DNA of 64,000 nucleotides from Polynucleobacter sp. IMCC 30228 (GCF_021395205.1 NZ_JAJVCS010000001.1:186001-250000); one strand, 5' to 3'; counted from the first letter of the stretch, positions 19,405 to 30,750 are shown. Notes: generated by a model from the sequence alone, not told the origin. Made by a program: numbers and translations.

Positions 19405-20909
19405 TGCAAAAAGCAGAATTTTTAGCCTTGGCGCAAGCGGGGTTTAATCGTATTCCAGTGATTCACGAGGTGTTAGCCGATTTAGAGACGCCCGTATCCC
19501 TGTATCTCAAACTAACACAAGCTGGTGGCCAAAAAAATTCCTATCTCTTAGAGTCCGTCATTGGTGGCGAACGGTTTGGGCGCTTTTCTTTTATCGGTAT
19601 GCCCGCTAAAACCTTACTTAAAACAGGTGGGACTCCGCAAAACCCGGTGACACAAATTATCACCAATGACGTCGTGGTTGAAACTAATTACGATAACCCC
19701 TTAGATTTTATCGATACCTATTTCAAGCGCTTTAAGGTTGCCTTGAAGCCCGGTTTACCGCGATTTTGTGGAGGCTTAGCGGGTTATTTTTCTTACGATA
19801 CGGTTCGCTACATTGAGCCCCGCTTAGCGCAACACCACTTACCAGATGAATTGGGCTTACCGGATATTCAATTATTACTTACTGAAGAATTAGCCGTTAT
19901 CGATAATGTACTCGGGCGAATCTATCTCATTGTTTATGCTGATCCCGCCGAAACTGATGCTCTGGATCGAGCGCAAAATCGCTTACATGAACTACGCGCG
20001 CTTCTCGATAAACCCATTACGCTGCAGCCCTCAGCACCAAGCCAGAAAACTGAATTACTACGCAAATTCAAACAAGCTGATTTTGAGGCGGCAATTAGTA
20101 AAACGAAAGAGTACATATTAGCGGGTGACTGCATGCAAGTGGTAATTGGCCAACGTATTAGTAAGCCGTTTACTAATTCGCCGCTTGAGTTGTACCGTGC
20201 ACTGCGTTCATTGAATCCTTCTCCTTATATGTATTTTTATGATTTCGGCGACTTTCAAGTAGTCGGCTCATCTCCCGAAATTCTGGTTCGCCAAGAACCT
20301 CGAGACACCCAAAAAATAGTGACCATTCGTCCTTTAGCTGGAACCCGACCACGCGGGGCGACGCCCGCAGAAGATGAGCGATTGGCGCGTGAGCTTTTAG
20401 CTGATCCCAAAGAAATTGCTGAACATGTCATGCTCATCGATTTAGCGCGTAATGATGTTGGACGCATTGCGCAAACCGGCACTGTTAAAGTTACTGAATC
20501 CATGGTGATTGAAAAATATTCCCATGTACAGCATATTGTTAGCTCAGTCGAAGGCGCATTAAAAGAAGGGATGAGCAATATGGATGTTCTCCGCGCCACT
20601 TTTCCTGCTGGCACTTTGTCGGGCGCCCCTAAAATTCGGGCAATGGAAATTATTGATGAAATGGAAATAGTAAAGCGTGGTGTATATGGTGGCGCGGTTG
20701 GTTATCTGTCGTTTACAGGGGATATGGATGTGGCGATTGCCATTCGTACCGGCATTATTCGTAATGGCGTTTTGCATTCTCAGGCGGGAGCTGGAGTCGT
20801 GGCCGATTCAGATCCAAACTCTGAATGGCGCGAAACCGAAGCCAAAGCGCGAGCTGTATTAATGGCTGCTGATTTAGTGCAAGGGGGTCTCAATGCTCTT
20901 GATGATTGA
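19404..20909 (+). CDS. trpE: Anthranilate synthase component I
   Basis: TrpE turns chorismate and ammonia (delivered by TrpG) into anthranilate. From ATG 19404 the product is 501 residues. An N-terminal regulatory part has the tryptophan-binding [15 protein letters not shown] motif, followed by the chorismate-binding domain with [32 protein letters not shown] and [12 protein letters not shown]. An upstream ATG at 19377 would extend into rpe and is rejected. No leader peptide or attenuator is seen ahead of it, because rpe directly precedes. Confidence 0.96.
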   Translation: MQKAEFLALAQAGFNRIPVIHEVLADLETPVSLYLKLTQAGGQKNSYLLESVIGGERFGRFSFIGMPAKTLLKTGGTPQNPVTQIITNDVVVETNYDNPLDFIDTYFKRFKVALKPGLPRFCGGLAGYFSYDTVRYIEPRLAQHHLPDELGLPDIQLLLTEELAVIDNVLGRIYLIVYADPAETDALDRAQNRLHELRALLDKPITLQPSAPSQKTELLRKFKQADFEAAISKTKEYILAGDCMQVVIGQRISKPFTNSPLELYRALRSLNPSPYMYFYDFGDFQVVGSSPEILVRQEPRDTQKIVTIRPLAGTRPRGATPAEDERLARELLADPKEIAEHVMLIDLARNDVGRIAQTGTVKVTESMVIEKYSHVQHIVSSVEGALKEGMSNMDVLRATFPAGTLSGAPKIRAMEIIDEMEIVKRGVYGGAVGYLSFTGDMDVAIAIRTGIIRNGVLHSQAGAGVVADSDPNSEWRETEAKARAVLMAADLVQGGLNALDD

Positions 20910-21462
20910 TAATTACGATTCATTTACCTATAACCTAGTGCAATACTTTGCTGAATTGGGTGAAGAGGTGAGGGTTGTGCGTAACGATGAAATTAGTGTG
21001 GCTGATATCGCGCAAACTGGCGCAAAGCAGATTTGTATTTCTCCTGGGCCTTGTAGTCCTACTGAAGCAGGTATTTCAGTCGCGACCATTCAAGCCTATG
21101 CAGGCAAAATTCCAATTCTAGGTGTCTGTCTTGGTCATCAAGCCATTGGTGAGGCATTTGGGGGCAAGGTGATTCGCGCACAAAAAGTGATGCATGGCAA
21201 AACCGACCTAATTCAACATACGGGTGTTGGCGTCTTTAGCGATTTACCGAATCCATTTACTGTGACGCGCTACCACTCGCTAGCGATTGAACGCAGTAGC
21301 CTACCTGCTTGCTTAGAAATTACCGCCACTTCAGCCGATGGCGAAATTATGGGAGTAAGGCATCGTGAATATTTAATTGAGGGCGTGCAATTTCATCCGG
21401 AATCCATTTTGTCGGAGCAAGGCCATGCCTTATTAAAAAACTTTTTGCGGCTTAGCGCTTAA
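20893..21462 (+). CDS. trpG: Anthranilate synthase component II (glutamine amidotransferase)
   Basis: TrpG is a class I glutamine amidotransferase that feeds ammonia to TrpE. The 189-residue product has [12 protein letters not shown], the oxyanion motif SPGPCSP, the nucleophilic cysteine in [11 protein letters not shown] (about residue 79), and the His-Glu pair in VQFHPES. The AAGGGGGT Shine-Dalgarno lies inside the end of trpE, and the two genes overlap by 17 bases. An ATG three codons later is possible. In related bacteria this subunit may also serve p-aminobenzoate synthesis. Confidence 0.96.
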   Translation: MLLMIDNYDSFTYNLVQYFAELGEEVRVVRNDEISVADIAQTGAKQICISPGPCSPTEAGISVATIQAYAGKIPILGVCLGHQAIGEAFGGKVIRAQKVMHGKTDLIQHTGVGVFSDLPNPFTVTRYHSLAIERSSLPACLEITATSADGEIMGVRHREYLIEGVQFHPESILSEQGHALLKNFLRLSA

Positions 21463-21478
21463 CTTATTATTAGCCCTG

Positions 21479-22525
21479 ATGAATTCTTCAATCACCCCAC
21501 CACAGGCCATCCAGCGCTGCCTTGACCAGCGCGAGCTGAGTCATGACGAAATGCTGGCAATGATGCGCTTAATTATGGGTGGCGCGCTTTCACCAGTGCT
21601 TACCGCAGGCTTCTTAATTGCCTTACGCGCCAAACAAGAAACGGTGGGAGAAATTACTGCAGCTGCCCAAGTCATGCGCGAATTTGTTACGCCAGTGACG
21701 GTTGCCCATGCAGATCATTTAGTGGATGTAGTGGGCACCGGCGGCGATGGCGCACAAACTTTTAATATTTCTACAGCCGCTATGTTTGTAGCTGCTGCCG
21801 CTGGGGCAAAAATTGCTAAACATGGTAACCGTAGTGTCAGTAGTAAGTCAGGAAGCGCTGATGTTCTCGAAGCCCTTGGGGTTAATTTACAACTCTCGCC
21901 GACGCAAGTTGCGCAATGTATTGAAAAAATAGGCGCTGGCTTTATGTTTGCCCCCAATCACCATCCGGCCATGAAAAATGTGGGTCCGGTGAGAAAAGAA
22001 CTGGGTGTGCGCACGATTTTTAATATTTTAGGTCCGCTCACTAATCCTGCCAATGCAAAACATATGCTGATGGGCGTCTTTCGTCCCGAATTAGTTGGCA
22101 TTCAAACTCGGGTCTTACAAAACCTTGGCATGAAACATGCATTAGTGGTTTATGGTCGCGACGGCTTAGATGAAATTTCATTACAAGGGCCAACCCTAAT
22201 TGGCGAATTAAAAGATGGTCAAGTACACGAGTATGAAATTAATCCGCTCGATTTTGGTATAAAACTAAGCCCTACAAACGCCTTTCAAGTTGCCAACGCA
22301 GCAGAATCGAAAGCGATCATTTTGGGTGTTTTAAACCCCGCTGCTAGCGCTGCTTTTGATGCTGCGCGCGAAATTGTTTGTCTTAATGCGGGCGCTACAC
22401 TTTATGCGGCAGACTGTGTCCCCGATATCGCCAGCGGTTTTATCTTGGCGAAAGAAATGATTGCTACTGGGGCAGCACAAAGTAAGCTGGCTGCTTTTGT
22501 GGCTGCCACTCAAAACACGAATTAA
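21479..22525 (+). CDS. trpD: Anthranilate phosphoribosyltransferase
   Basis: TrpD joins anthranilate to PRPP, giving phosphoribosylanthranilate. The 348-residue product has the helical N-terminal domain ([21 protein letters not shown]) and the PRPP-binding [14 protein letters not shown] motif near residue 85. [38 protein letters not shown] and the metal-binding DE pair in GRDGLDEIS follow. Length is typical. It follows trpG by 16 bases in the same operon. Confidence 0.96.
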   Translation: MNSSITPPQAIQRCLDQRELSHDEMLAMMRLIMGGALSPVLTAGFLIALRAKQETVGEITAAAQVMREFVTPVTVAHADHLVDVVGTGGDGAQTFNISTAAMFVAAAAGAKIAKHGNRSVSSKSGSADVLEALGVNLQLSPTQVAQCIEKIGAGFMFAPNHHPAMKNVGPVRKELGVRTIFNILGPLTNPANAKHMLMGVFRPELVGIQTRVLQNLGMKHALVVYGRDGLDEISLQGPTLIGELKDGQVHEYEINPLDFGIKLSPTNAFQVANAAESKAIILGVLNPAASAAFDAAREIVCLNAGATLYAADCVPDIASGFILAKEMIATGAAQSKLAAFVAATQNTN

Positions 22526-22543
22526 GTATTAGTTCAATTTATT

Positions 22544-23347
22544 ATGAGCGATATTCTCACTACGATTGTGGCCACCAAACGCCAAGAAGTCCTTGCTGCG
22601 CAAGCGCTTGTTGCGTTTGCCCAATTGCGCTCTCAAGTCGAACGCCAGCAAAGTAATTCCGACTTTCAACCCCGCGGATTTGCTCAAGCAATTGAACGCT
22701 CAATTTTGACTGAAGGTTCTGCTGTCATTGCTGAAATAAAAAAAGCTAGCCCAAGTAAAGGCGTACTGCGCGAAAATTTTGACCCCAGTGCTATTGCCAA
22801 ATCGTATGCAGAACATGGCGCCGCTTGTTTATCAGTATTAACTGATGTGAATTATTTTCAGGGTTGTTCTGCTTATCTTGAGGCGGCACGAGCTGCCTGT
22901 AAGCTGCCAGTCTTACGTAAAGATTTCACCATTGACGTTTATCAAGTCTATGAAGCAAGAGCAATGGGTGCGGATGCTATTTTACTAATTGTGGCTGCGC
23001 TTGATCTCAAGCAAATGCAAGATTTAGAAGCTTGCGCCCTCGCTTTGGGCCTCGATGTCTTAGTTGAAGTACATAACAGAGAAGAGCTCGATTTAGCTTT
23101 ACAACTAAAAACGCCCTTGCTAGGAATTAATAATCGCAACTTAAAAACATTTAATGTGTCGTTGCAAACTACACTCGATTTACTACCTCAAATTCCTAGC
23201 GACAAGCGCATTGTGACCGAGTCGGGAATTTTACAGCGCTGTGATGTAGAGCTGATGAGAGCCAATCGAGTGAACGCGTTTCTGGTTGGCGAGGCTTTTA
23301 TGCGAGCGCCCGAGCCTGGGCTTGCGCTAAGCCAAATCTTTGCTTAA
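22544..23347 (+). CDS. trpC: Indole-3-glycerol phosphate synthase
   Basis: TrpC closes the indole ring, turning carboxyphenylaminodeoxyribulose phosphate into indole-glycerol phosphate. The 267-residue single-domain TIM barrel has [13 protein letters not shown] with the catalytic lysine, [18 protein letters not shown], the catalytic Glu in [22 protein letters not shown] and VTESGI. It is not fused to TrpF. trpF, trpB and trpA are not in the window. It converges on ychF, and the two stops overlap by 4 bases. Confidence 0.96.
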   Translation: MSDILTTIVATKRQEVLAAQALVAFAQLRSQVERQQSNSDFQPRGFAQAIERSILTEGSAVIAEIKKASPSKGVLRENFDPSAIAKSYAEHGAACLSVLTDVNYFQGCSAYLEAARAACKLPVLRKDFTIDVYQVYEARAMGADAILLIVAALDLKQMQDLEACALALGLDVLVEVHNREELDLALQLKTPLLGINNRNLKTFNVSLQTTLDLLPQIPSDKRIVTESGILQRCDVELMRANRVNAFLVGEAFMRAPEPGLALSQIFA

Positions 23348-24438
23348 ACGTTAAACAAAAAATTCAATACATCACCATCTTTGACGACATACTCCTTACC
23401 TTCTGCGCGCATTTTACCGGCCTCTTTTGCACCAGCTTCGCCTTTGTATTGAATAAAATCGGTAAATGAAATTGTTTGGGCACGAATAAAGCCGCGCTCA
23501 AAATCCGTATGAATGACACCTGCCGCTTGTGGGGCTGTGGCACCCACAGCAATTGTCCAAGCGCGCACCTCTTTCACGCCTGCAGTGAAGTAGGTTTGCA
23601 AACCCAGTAAAGAATAGGCGGCACGAATAACTCGATCTAAACCTGGCTCAGTCATCCCTAAATCAGTCAAAAATTCAGTTTTATCTGCTTCATCTAAATC
23701 GGCAATTTCAGCCTCGATTGCTGCGCAAACTGCCACTACTGGCGCGCCCTCTTTAGCGGCATGATTTTTAACGGCATCTAAATAAGGATTATTTTCAAAG
23801 CCATTTTCCTTCACGTTAGCAACATACATCGTTGGCTTAGCGGTAATCAAACATAAGGGTTTTAAAAGGACCTTTTCATCATCGCTGAATGCCAAGCTAC
23901 GCACTGGTTTAGCCAAATCGAGTTGCGCCTGCACTTTAGTCAAAACTGCCACTAAAGCAGCCGCCTCTTTATCATTGCCAGATTTTGCAGCTTTACTTGA
24001 GCGATTAAGGACCTTTTCTACCGTTGCCAAGTCGGACAAGGCTAATTCGGTATCGATCACCTCGATATCGGAAATCGGATCGATCTTGCCCGCCACGTGA
24101 ACCACATTGGCATCGTCAAAACAACGCACGACATGGGTAATGGCATCGGTTTCGCGAATATTTGCTAGAAATTGATTGCCCAAGCCCTCGCCTTTTGAGG
24201 CCCCAGCAACGAGACCGGCAATATCCACAAATTCCACCACTGCCGGCAGAATGCGTTCTGGTACAACTATTGCTGCCAAGCCTTGTAAGCGGGTATCGGG
24301 CACCTCCACAATGCCCACATTGGGCTCGATAGTGCAAAAAGGATAATTCTCTGCCGCAATACCAGCTTTGGTAAGGGCATTAAATAAGGTTGATTTGCCG
24401 ACATTAGGCAGGCCGACGATGCCACATTTTAAAGACAT
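23344..24438 (-). CDS. ychF: Redox/ribosome-associated P-loop ATPase YchF (Obg family)
   Basis: YchF is a universally conserved Obg-family NTPase that prefers ATP and binds ribosomes; it acts in stress and translation control. The 364-residue product starts [17 protein letters not shown] with the P-loop at 8-16. It continues with the [20 protein letters not shown] switch II region, a helical insertion and the C-terminal TGS domain ([15 protein letters not shown] to [11 protein letters not shown]). The frame is open back to 24471, but the ATG at 24438 gives the family start. Confidence 0.95.
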   Translation of the reverse strand: MSLKCGIVGLPNVGKSTLFNALTKAGIAAENYPFCTIEPNVGIVEVPDTRLQGLAAIVVPERILPAVVEFVDIAGLVAGASKGEGLGNQFLANIRETDAITHVVRCFDDANVVHVAGKIDPISDIEVIDTELALSDLATVEKVLNRSSKAAKSGNDKEAAALVAVLTKVQAQLDLAKPVRSLAFSDDEKVLLKPLCLITAKPTMYVANVKENGFENNPYLDAVKNHAAKEGAPVVAVCAAIEAEIADLDEADKTEFLTDLGMTEPGLDRVIRAAYSLLGLQTYFTAGVKEVRAWTIAVGATAPQAAGVIHTDFERGFIRAQTISFTDFIQYKGEAGAKEAGKMRAEGKEYVVKDGDVLNFLFNV

Positions 24439-24477
24439 AGGGCTATTGTAAAGGGGCTTTTTCGCTATCATCAGTAC

Positions 24478-25725
24478 ATGAGCTCATTACCGCCCTCTTT
24501 TAAACCACGTCAATTTGATATTGCAGTGGTTGGTGCTGGGCTGATCGGTAAAGTAAGCGCCCTTGGATTGGCCCAGTTGGGGCTCTCTACTGTGCACATT
24601 GCACCCACTCTCTCTCAACTCAGCACCACCCCAGCAGCAGGCCAATGGAGTCAACGAATTTATGCCTTTTCTTCCAGCTCCCAAGCCCTCCTGAAAAAAA
24701 TCCAAGTATGGGACGCGCTTGATTTAAGCCGTTTTCAAGTCGTGCGGGATATGCGTATCTTTGGTGATCGCAATGGCCCCCAAGATCAATTGCATTTTTC
24801 AGCCTTTGAAGCTGGTACAGCGCAACTCGCTTGGATCGGTGAGGCAAACTTAATTGAGCAAACCTTAGACCAGGCTAGCCGTTTTCAAAACAAACTTGAA
24901 CGGCTCGATGCTACCGTCACCGAACTTGCATTTACAGAGACCGAAGCTAAATTGACCCTCGATAATCAAGTGGAAATTCGGGCCAAACTGGTAATTGGCG
25001 CAGACGGTGCCCGCTCGAACATCCGCGAATTTGCTGGCATTACTGTCGAGCAGAATAATTACCAACAAAGCGCTGTAGTGGCAAATTGGTTCTGCGAATT
25101 GCCTCACCTAGAAACCGCCTATCAATGGTTTCTAAGCGATGGCGACATTCTGGCCATGTTGCCGCTACCTGATCAGCAAGTGTCCATGGTATGGTCTACC
25201 TCGCCTGAAAATGCCAATACCTTGTTAAAGTTCAATGAGGGTGAATGGCAGGTGCGCTTTGCTGAATTAGCTCAGGGCGCGGTGCATGCCACCCTAGGAA
25301 ACCTGCGTCTCAATTCTGCACCGGCAGCCTTCCCTTTAAGTAAAATTCGGGCCAAGCAACTCATTGGACCTGCGCATAATCCCCAAGTTATTTTAGTCGG
25401 CGATGCCGCCCATGTGATGCACCCCTTAGCAGGGCAGGGACTTAACCTAGGCTTACGCGATGTGGCAACCGTCTTACGGGTACTAGAAAAAAGGGAGTCT
25501 TTTCGCCAAATAAATGACCGCGTGTTGTTGCGTCGCTATGAACGCGAGCGTCAGGGCGATACTAGTGCCCTACTTTGGGTTACCGATCGCCTAAAAAAAT
25601 TATTTGCTGCGCAAAGCACTTTCGAGCAGGGCTTACGGAATTGGGGCCTTGGTTTAGTTAATCAGAGCCATTTATTGAAACGCCGTTTAATTCATCAGGC
25701 ATTAGGAGAAAATCATTTTGAATAG
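24478..25725 (+). CDS. UbiH/UbiF/VisC/Coq6-family FAD-dependent hydroxylase
   Basis: This 415-residue flavoprotein monooxygenase most likely hydroxylates a ubiquinone precursor ring. The N-terminal FAD dinucleotide motif is [19 protein letters not shown]. The NADP/FAD-linked [15 protein letters not shown] lies in the middle, and the second FAD motif [21 protein letters not shown] is typical of this family. Which ring carbon it modifies (UbiH, UbiI or UbiM type) cannot be decided here. Coq7 elsewhere in the window would handle C6. It lies 39 bases from the divergent ychF and overlaps dsbC by 8 bases. Confidence 0.88.
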   Translation: MSSLPPSFKPRQFDIAVVGAGLIGKVSALGLAQLGLSTVHIAPTLSQLSTTPAAGQWSQRIYAFSSSSQALLKKIQVWDALDLSRFQVVRDMRIFGDRNGPQDQLHFSAFEAGTAQLAWIGEANLIEQTLDQASRFQNKLERLDATVTELAFTETEAKLTLDNQVEIRAKLVIGADGARSNIREFAGITVEQNNYQQSAVVANWFCELPHLETAYQWFLSDGDILAMLPLPDQQVSMVWSTSPENANTLLKFNEGEWQVRFAELAQGAVHATLGNLRLNSAPAAFPLSKIRAKQLIGPAHNPQVILVGDAAHVMHPLAGQGLNLGLRDVATVLRVLEKRESFRQINDRVLLRRYERERQGDTSALLWVTDRLKKLFAAQSTFEQGLRNWGLGLVNQSHLLKRRLIHQALGENHFE

Positions 25726-26518
25726 AATTATTACTTCACAATTTCTAGCTACTTTTTTTTATCCTCTATTGCTCTTGCTATCAATTTCCCAAGTAAACGC
25801 GCAAAGTACTCCCGTTAAGGCGCCTGCGCCAGTAGTTAGTGCAACCCCAAGTGTCGTTATCACTCCAGGTAACGTCGAACGCACAATTAAAACTGAATTA
25901 CAAAAAAAATTGGGCACCTCTGCCAATGTGAAAGGGGTGATCCCGAGCCCAGTAAGCGGTATCTATGAAGTTCAGGTGGGTAATGAAATTGTCTATACCG
26001 ATGCCAACGCAAAATACTTGATTCAGGGTAATTTGATTGACTTAGTCAGCGGTAAAAATTTAACTGAAATACGGCAGTCCGATTTAAACCGCATTCGCTG
26101 GGCCGATCTTTTACCGAGCAATGCCTTAAAGGATGTGCGGGGCAATGGCAGTAGGCAATTAGCGATTTTTGCCGACCCTAATTGTGGCTACTGTAAGCGT
26201 CTTGAGAAAGCCCTGCAACCCCTTGATAACATCACCATCTATACCTACCTAGTACCCATTCTCTCACCTGACTCGGCCCAAAAATCAAAACAAATTTGGT
26301 GCTCGACCGATCCCTTGAAAACTTGGCACGACTGGATGATTAACGGTATTGCACCAACGGGTAAAGCAGATTGTGCGACGCCAATTGAAAAAAACCAAGC
26401 ATTGGCAAAAACCTATTCGGTTACCGGCACACCGACACTATTTTTTACCGACGGTAGTCGTATTCCTGGTGCAGCCCAAGTAAGTGATATAGAGAAAAAA
26501 TTAGCCTCCTTAAAATAA
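25718..26518 (+). CDS. dsbC: Periplasmic disulfide isomerase DsbC
   Basis: DsbC reshuffles wrong disulfides in the periplasm. The 266-residue product has a signal peptide (hydrophobic stretch about 9-26, cleavage probably after VNA), a short linker, the N-terminal dimerisation domain and a thioredoxin-fold domain. The active site is C156-G-Y-C159 and the cis-proline is in VTGTPTLF. The start codon is TTG, chosen because a strong AGGAGA lies 8 bases ahead of it inside the preceding gene. No other start keeps the signal peptide. A DsbD partner is not in the window. Confidence 0.92.
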   Translation: MNRIITSQFLATFFYPLLLLLSISQVNAQSTPVKAPAPVVSATPSVVITPGNVERTIKTELQKKLGTSANVKGVIPSPVSGIYEVQVGNEIVYTDANAKYLIQGNLIDLVSGKNLTEIRQSDLNRIRWADLLPSNALKDVRGNGSRQLAIFADPNCGYCKRLEKALQPLDNITIYTYLVPILSPDSAQKSKQIWCSTDPLKTWHDWMINGIAPTGKADCATPIEKNQALAKTYSVTGTPTLFFTDGSRIPGAAQVSDIEKKLASLK

Positions 26519-26535
26519 GTCAACTCTGCGCAACC

Positions 26536-28359
26536 ATGTCGACCTCAACTCTATCCCCGACTTTAAATGCCGATGAACCCTTTGTAATTCAATACACCAT
26601 TTGGCCTGCTGATTTAGTCGGGCATCGCTTTCAAGTCAATTTATGCATTCTCAAACCCCATGCCGATGGGCAAATTTTGCAAATGCCCGCCTGGATTCCA
26701 GGTAGCTATTTAATCCGCGATTTTAGTAAACAAATCGAAACGCTAACCGCTTTTGCTCGCATTGGATCTAAGCTTAAGCCACTGAAATTAACTCGACTTG
26801 ATAATGATCGTTGGCAATTACCCCCAGTAGATGGAGCAGTAGAAGTGAATGCCACCATTTACGCCTTTGATCCCTCAGTACGTACTGCTTACTTAGATCA
26901 GGAGCGGGGGTTTTTTAATGCAAGCAGTCTCTGCTTGGCAGTAAACGGTCAAACTGATTTACCTTGTTCGCTCATCCTAGTGCCTCCGCAACACAATCTC
27001 AAGCAAGCAAATGAGTGGCAGGTACAAACCACTTTAACGAGCGCCAAAGTAGATACACAGGGATTTGGTTTTTATTTGGCTCGAAACTATGATGATTTAT
27101 TAGATCATCCCGTTGCCTTAGGCCAATTTCAGCTAGTCCACTGGCGCTCAGGTGGTGTAAGGCACACTATGGCCATTCAGGGCTGCCGACTAGCAATTGA
27201 TGCCAAGCGCCTTGGCAATGACCTACAAGCTATCTGCACTACTGCAATTCATTTCTTTGAGCCTAAAACCCAAAAGCCCCCGTTCACCAATTACACGTTT
27301 TTGGTGAACGCAGTACTTGCTGGCTACGGTGGGCTTGAACATCGCAATAGCTCGGCCTTGTTATGTCGACGTGAGCAAATTCCCCAAATTAATGCTGTGC
27401 TTGATGAATCTGCCTACCGCGAATTTTTGGGCTTATGTAGTCATGAGTATTTTCATGCTTGGCTGGTTAAGCGTATCCAAGCAAAAGTATTTCAACCGTA
27501 TCGGCTCGATCAGCGCACGCATACGCGCTTGCTCTGGCTCTTCGAAGGCTTTACGAGTTATTACGATGACTTACTCTTATTTCGCAGTAAGCGCATGACG
27601 CTTAAAACCTATTTAGAGTGTGTGGCAAATAACTGGAATAGTGTGTTACGCGGCTCAGGACGGCACAAGCAAAGTCTAGCCGACAGCTCTTTTGACGCTT
27701 GGACAAAATTTTATCAAAGCGATGAAAATACCTCTAATGCCGTAGTCAGTTATTACGCTAAAGGCGCAATGCTCGCCTTGGGTCTTGATTTGCTTATCCG
27801 CCACTTTTCGCAGCAACGTAAATCATTAGATGATGCCATGCGCCTACTTTGGAAATGGCATGGCCGCACTCAAAAAGGCCTTCCTGAAGAAGGACTAGAT
27901 GCAATTATGTTAGTGCTCTTGGGGCCAGAATTTGCTAAACCTTGGAAAGATTTTAAAGCGCGCTATATCAACGGTACCGAAGATATTCCTTTAGAAGAAT
28001 GGTTTGACCCCCAAATTATTCGTGTCAAACTCAAAACCCTTGCTCATATTGAGCAACTTAAGCTCGATTTTGGCTTTCGTTTTATTGAGGCACAAGGCTG
28101 GCTCAAAATTACCCATGTATTTGATTCTGGCTTTGCCCAAATAGCAGGACTAGCTCCACACGATTTACTCATTAGCATTAATGAGCAGCGTGTCACTGTT
28201 GCGCGCTGGAATAGCGTACTGAATCAACTCAAACTTGGTGAACGCATTCGGATCCGCTACTTCCGTCAAGACCTGGAACACGAGACTCGGCTGCAATTAA
28301 AAATACTCGAGCCTATCGCTCAATACCAATTGCTGCCGAGCAATGAGAAATTTAACTGA
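26536..28359 (+). CDS. M61-family (glycyl aminopeptidase-like) metallopeptidase with PDZ domain
   Basis: The 607-residue protein has the M61 layout: an N-terminal beta domain (VQYTIWP-type start, QMPAWIPGSYLIRDFSKQ), a thermolysin-like catalytic domain and a C-terminal PDZ domain (about 510-590). Zinc ligands are H303 and H307 in HEYFH with the third ligand E337 in LFEGFTSYY. It has no signal peptide, so it is likely cytoplasmic. The family cleaves small N-terminal residues, but the physiological substrate is unknown. Its end overlaps ung by 17 bases. Confidence 0.88.
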   Translation: MSTSTLSPTLNADEPFVIQYTIWPADLVGHRFQVNLCILKPHADGQILQMPAWIPGSYLIRDFSKQIETLTAFARIGSKLKPLKLTRLDNDRWQLPPVDGAVEVNATIYAFDPSVRTAYLDQERGFFNASSLCLAVNGQTDLPCSLILVPPQHNLKQANEWQVQTTLTSAKVDTQGFGFYLARNYDDLLDHPVALGQFQLVHWRSGGVRHTMAIQGCRLAIDAKRLGNDLQAICTTAIHFFEPKTQKPPFTNYTFLVNAVLAGYGGLEHRNSSALLCRREQIPQINAVLDESAYREFLGLCSHEYFHAWLVKRIQAKVFQPYRLDQRTHTRLLWLFEGFTSYYDDLLLFRSKRMTLKTYLECVANNWNSVLRGSGRHKQSLADSSFDAWTKFYQSDENTSNAVVSYYAKGAMLALGLDLLIRHFSQQRKSLDDAMRLLWKWHGRTQKGLPEEGLDAIMLVLLGPEFAKPWKDFKARYINGTEDIPLEEWFDPQIIRVKLKTLAHIEQLKLDFGFRFIEAQGWLKITHVFDSGFAQIAGLAPHDLLISINEQRVTVARWNSVLNQLKLGERIRIRYFRQDLEHETRLQLKILEPIAQYQLLPSNEKFN

Positions 28360-29080
28360 CGCGATACCTTTGTCGTGGCGTGAATTATTGCGGGATTATT
28401 TGCAGTCAGCGGCTTGGCATGAGTTACAGTCTCGCCTGCAAGCCGAAATTAGGTTGTATCCCCAAGCCATTTGTCCGCCGCCTGAATTTTTTTTTAAAGC
28501 GCTTGAACTGACTGCGGTAGATCAAGTAAAAGTGGTCATTCTCGGTCAAGACCCTTATCACTCCCCTGGCTTAGCCCAAGGACTAGCCTTCTCAATTCCT
28601 GCAGATATTGCCATTCGTTCCAAACAGTTTCCCAGCTCCTTACGTAATATTAGTAAAGCGCTGGCTCTTGAAGGGCTTGGTTTACTCAAACATGGTGACC
28701 TTAGTCATTGGGCTAAACAAGGTGTGCTGCTTCTCAATACGGCTTTAAGTGTGCGTCTGGGTAAACCAACTAGCCATACCCATTTGGGTTGGGGCAGCCT
28801 GATTGATCACCTTATTCTCCAGCTAGCAAGGCAACGCCCCAACTTAGTCTGGCTTTTGTGGGGAGGGCATGCGCAAGCTAAATTACCGCTCATTGAGCGC
28901 TCTGAAACGGGCATACAGCCCTTGATTTTGCAAGCCTCTCACCCCTCAGGCTTGGGGGTTTATAAAACTAAAAAACCTTTTTTAGAAGCCGGTAATACCG
29001 GTAGTTGCCGGCACTTTATACAAAGTAACCAATGGCTGCAGAAATTAGGGAAAGCCGAAATTAGCTGGGCTAGCGGGTAA
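28343..29080 (+). CDS. ung: Uracil-DNA glycosylase (family 1)
   Basis: Ung removes uracil from DNA to start base excision repair. The 245-residue product carries the water-activating loop GQDPYH with D70 at about 68-73, the uracil-stacking AFSIP segment, LLLNTALSVR, the LLWGGHAQ motif and the DNA minor-groove loop HPSGLG with H200. Length is normal for the family. It starts within the end of the M61 gene and runs convergently into the small membrane-protein gene with an 11-base overlap. Confidence 0.95.
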   Translation: MRNLTDAIPLSWRELLRDYLQSAAWHELQSRLQAEIRLYPQAICPPPEFFFKALELTAVDQVKVVILGQDPYHSPGLAQGLAFSIPADIAIRSKQFPSSLRNISKALALEGLGLLKHGDLSHWAKQGVLLLNTALSVRLGKPTSHTHLGWGSLIDHLILQLARQRPNLVWLLWGGHAQAKLPLIERSETGIQPLILQASHPSGLGVYKTKKPFLEAGNTGSCRHFIQSNQWLQKLGKAEISWASG

Positions 29081-29366
29081 AACTGGTGTAAATTGCCGCC
29101 ACCATCCAAGCGGCCAAAATGGCAATGAACCATTCGAGCATTTGACCTGGCTTTACAAGGGCTCCCATTAAGGCCAAAAATGAACCTCCCCAGGCCCCAA
29201 TAAAACCTGCGCCGATCGCGCCAATAATGCCTTTTATGCGCCCTCCCCCCCTATTCGAGGGCGTTTTTCGTGCAGGATAAAAGTACCAGGCTGACCAGCC
29301 TACAGCACCCCCAAGCAACAGAAAAGCTAAAAACCCCATCACTATCCCCATTAACAACGCCATCAT
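29070..29366 (-). CDS. Small membrane protein of unknown function
   Basis: The 98-residue product has a hydrophobic N-terminal segment (about 3-27), a polar Arg/Gly-rich middle ([10 protein letters not shown]) and two more hydrophobic segments rich in Gly and Ala. The Gly-rich part resembles YeaQ/GlsB-type small membrane proteins, but I cannot assign a family. The start at 29366 was chosen because a GGTGA lies 8 bases upstream; open frame extends to 29408. The hemA start on the other strand is only 17 bases away, so both promoters must overlap the neighbouring coding regions. Confidence 0.6.
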   Translation of the reverse strand: MMALLMGIVMGFLAFLLLGGAVGWSAWYFYPARKTPSNRGGGRIKGIIGAIGAGFIGAWGGSFLALMGALVKPGQMLEWFIAILAAWMVAAIYTSFTR

Positions 29367-29382
29367 ATCTATAATCACCAGC

Positions 29383-30750
29383 ATGAAGCTGCTGACACTA
29401 GGCATCAATCATCACACAGCGCCAGTGGCAGTTCGGGAAAAGGTGGCTTTTGATCCTGAATCTCTCCAAGATGCGCTGCATGATTTACGCTCGCACCTTA
29501 GCAGCGTAAATAGCACTCACCTGCCCGAAGCAACCATTTTATCGACTTGTAACCGTACCGAGTTGTACTGCGCTGCGAATGATGCTAAGTCTGAAGTTTT
29601 ATTGCACGCGGCTACATTCGATTGGCTGGCTAAAAGCCAAAAATTGGCGCCCAGTACTTTAGAACCCCACCTCTATTCATTGCCACAATCAGATGCTGTA
29701 AGGCATGCTTTTCGGGTAGCGTGCGGGCTGGATTCAATGGTGATTGGGGAAACCCAAATTTTGGGGCAAATGAAAGACGCTGTACGCACAGCTAATGAAG
29801 CTGGCACCCTAGGCACCTATCTTAATCAACTGTTTCAAAAAACCTTTGCAGTTGCCAAAGAAGTGCGCGGCTCAACCGAAATTGGTGCACATTCCATTTC
29901 AATGGCTGCAGCCTCAGTTCGTTTGGCCGAACGTATTTTTGAAAAACTAGCTGAGCAGAAAATTTTATTTATTGGCGCAGGGGAAATGATTTCACTTTGC
30001 GCCACCCATTTTGTGGCTCGTCAACCGGCTCTTGCTGCCGTTGCTAATCGCACTCTTGAGCGTGGTCAAGAGTTAGCCGATGCGATTTCTGCTCAGGGCA
30101 TTCCAGCAGAAACCTTACGTCTCTCTGAGTTACCGAGTCGGCTGCATGAATTTGACATTATTGTTTCCAGCACCGCTAGCACCCTGCCGATTATTGGTTT
30201 GGGAATGGTCGAAAGTGCGCTCAAACTCCGTCGACGGAAGCCAATGGTGATGATTGATTTGGCAGTGCCACGTGATTTTGAACCAGAAATTACGCGCTTA
30301 AACGATATCTATTTATATACCGTTGATGACCTTGGTGCAATGATTCAAACGGGCGCCTCGCTCCGCTTGGCGGCGGTTGATCAAGCTGAAGCGATCATTA
30401 CTGATCGAGTGGGTAATTTTATGCATTGGCTACAAGGCCGTGATGCCGTGCCTTTAATCCAAGATATTCAGCAGCGCGGCGAGCATCTCCGGCAAATTGA
30501 GCTAGAGCGAGCGATGAAGCGCTTAATGCGCGGCGATGATCCACTTGAGGTTTTAAATCTCATGGCACAAGGCTTAACCAATAAATTTCTACATGGTTCC
30601 TTACACGCCTTACAGCATGCTAATGGCGCAGAACGGGATGCCTTAATTAAACTCTTACCCAAGCTATTTATTGCGCAAACTGGTGTCCATGGCACCGATC
30701 ATTCTTCAGACCCTATTAGCGCTTCCAAACCCGCCAAGCCAGAGCATTAA
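29383..30750 (+). CDS. hemA: Glutamyl-tRNA reductase
   Basis: HemA reduces glutamyl-tRNA(Glu) to glutamate-1-semialdehyde, the committed step of the C5 haem pathway. The 455-residue product starts [15 protein letters not shown], has the catalytic cysteine C56 in STCNRTELY, and [15 protein letters not shown]. The NADPH domain follows with [10 protein letters not shown], and a C-terminal helical dimerisation domain closes the protein. Length is in the normal range. prfA starts on the next base after its stop, as in many proteobacteria, so hemA-prfA-prmC is an operon. Confidence 0.96.
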   Translation: MKLLTLGINHHTAPVAVREKVAFDPESLQDALHDLRSHLSSVNSTHLPEATILSTCNRTELYCAANDAKSEVLLHAATFDWLAKSQKLAPSTLEPHLYSLPQSDAVRHAFRVACGLDSMVIGETQILGQMKDAVRTANEAGTLGTYLNQLFQKTFAVAKEVRGSTEIGAHSISMAAASVRLAERIFEKLAEQKILFIGAGEMISLCATHFVARQPALAAVANRTLERGQELADAISAQGIPAETLRLSELPSRLHEFDIIVSSTASTLPIIGLGMVESALKLRRRKPMVMIDLAVPRDFEPEITRLNDIYLYTVDDLGAMIQTGASLRLAAVDQAEAIITDRVGNFMHWLQGRDAVPLIQDIQQRGEHLRQIELERAMKRLMRGDDPLEVLNLMAQGLTNKFLHGSLHALQHANGAERDALIKLLPKLFIAQTGVHGTDHSSDPISASKPAKPEH

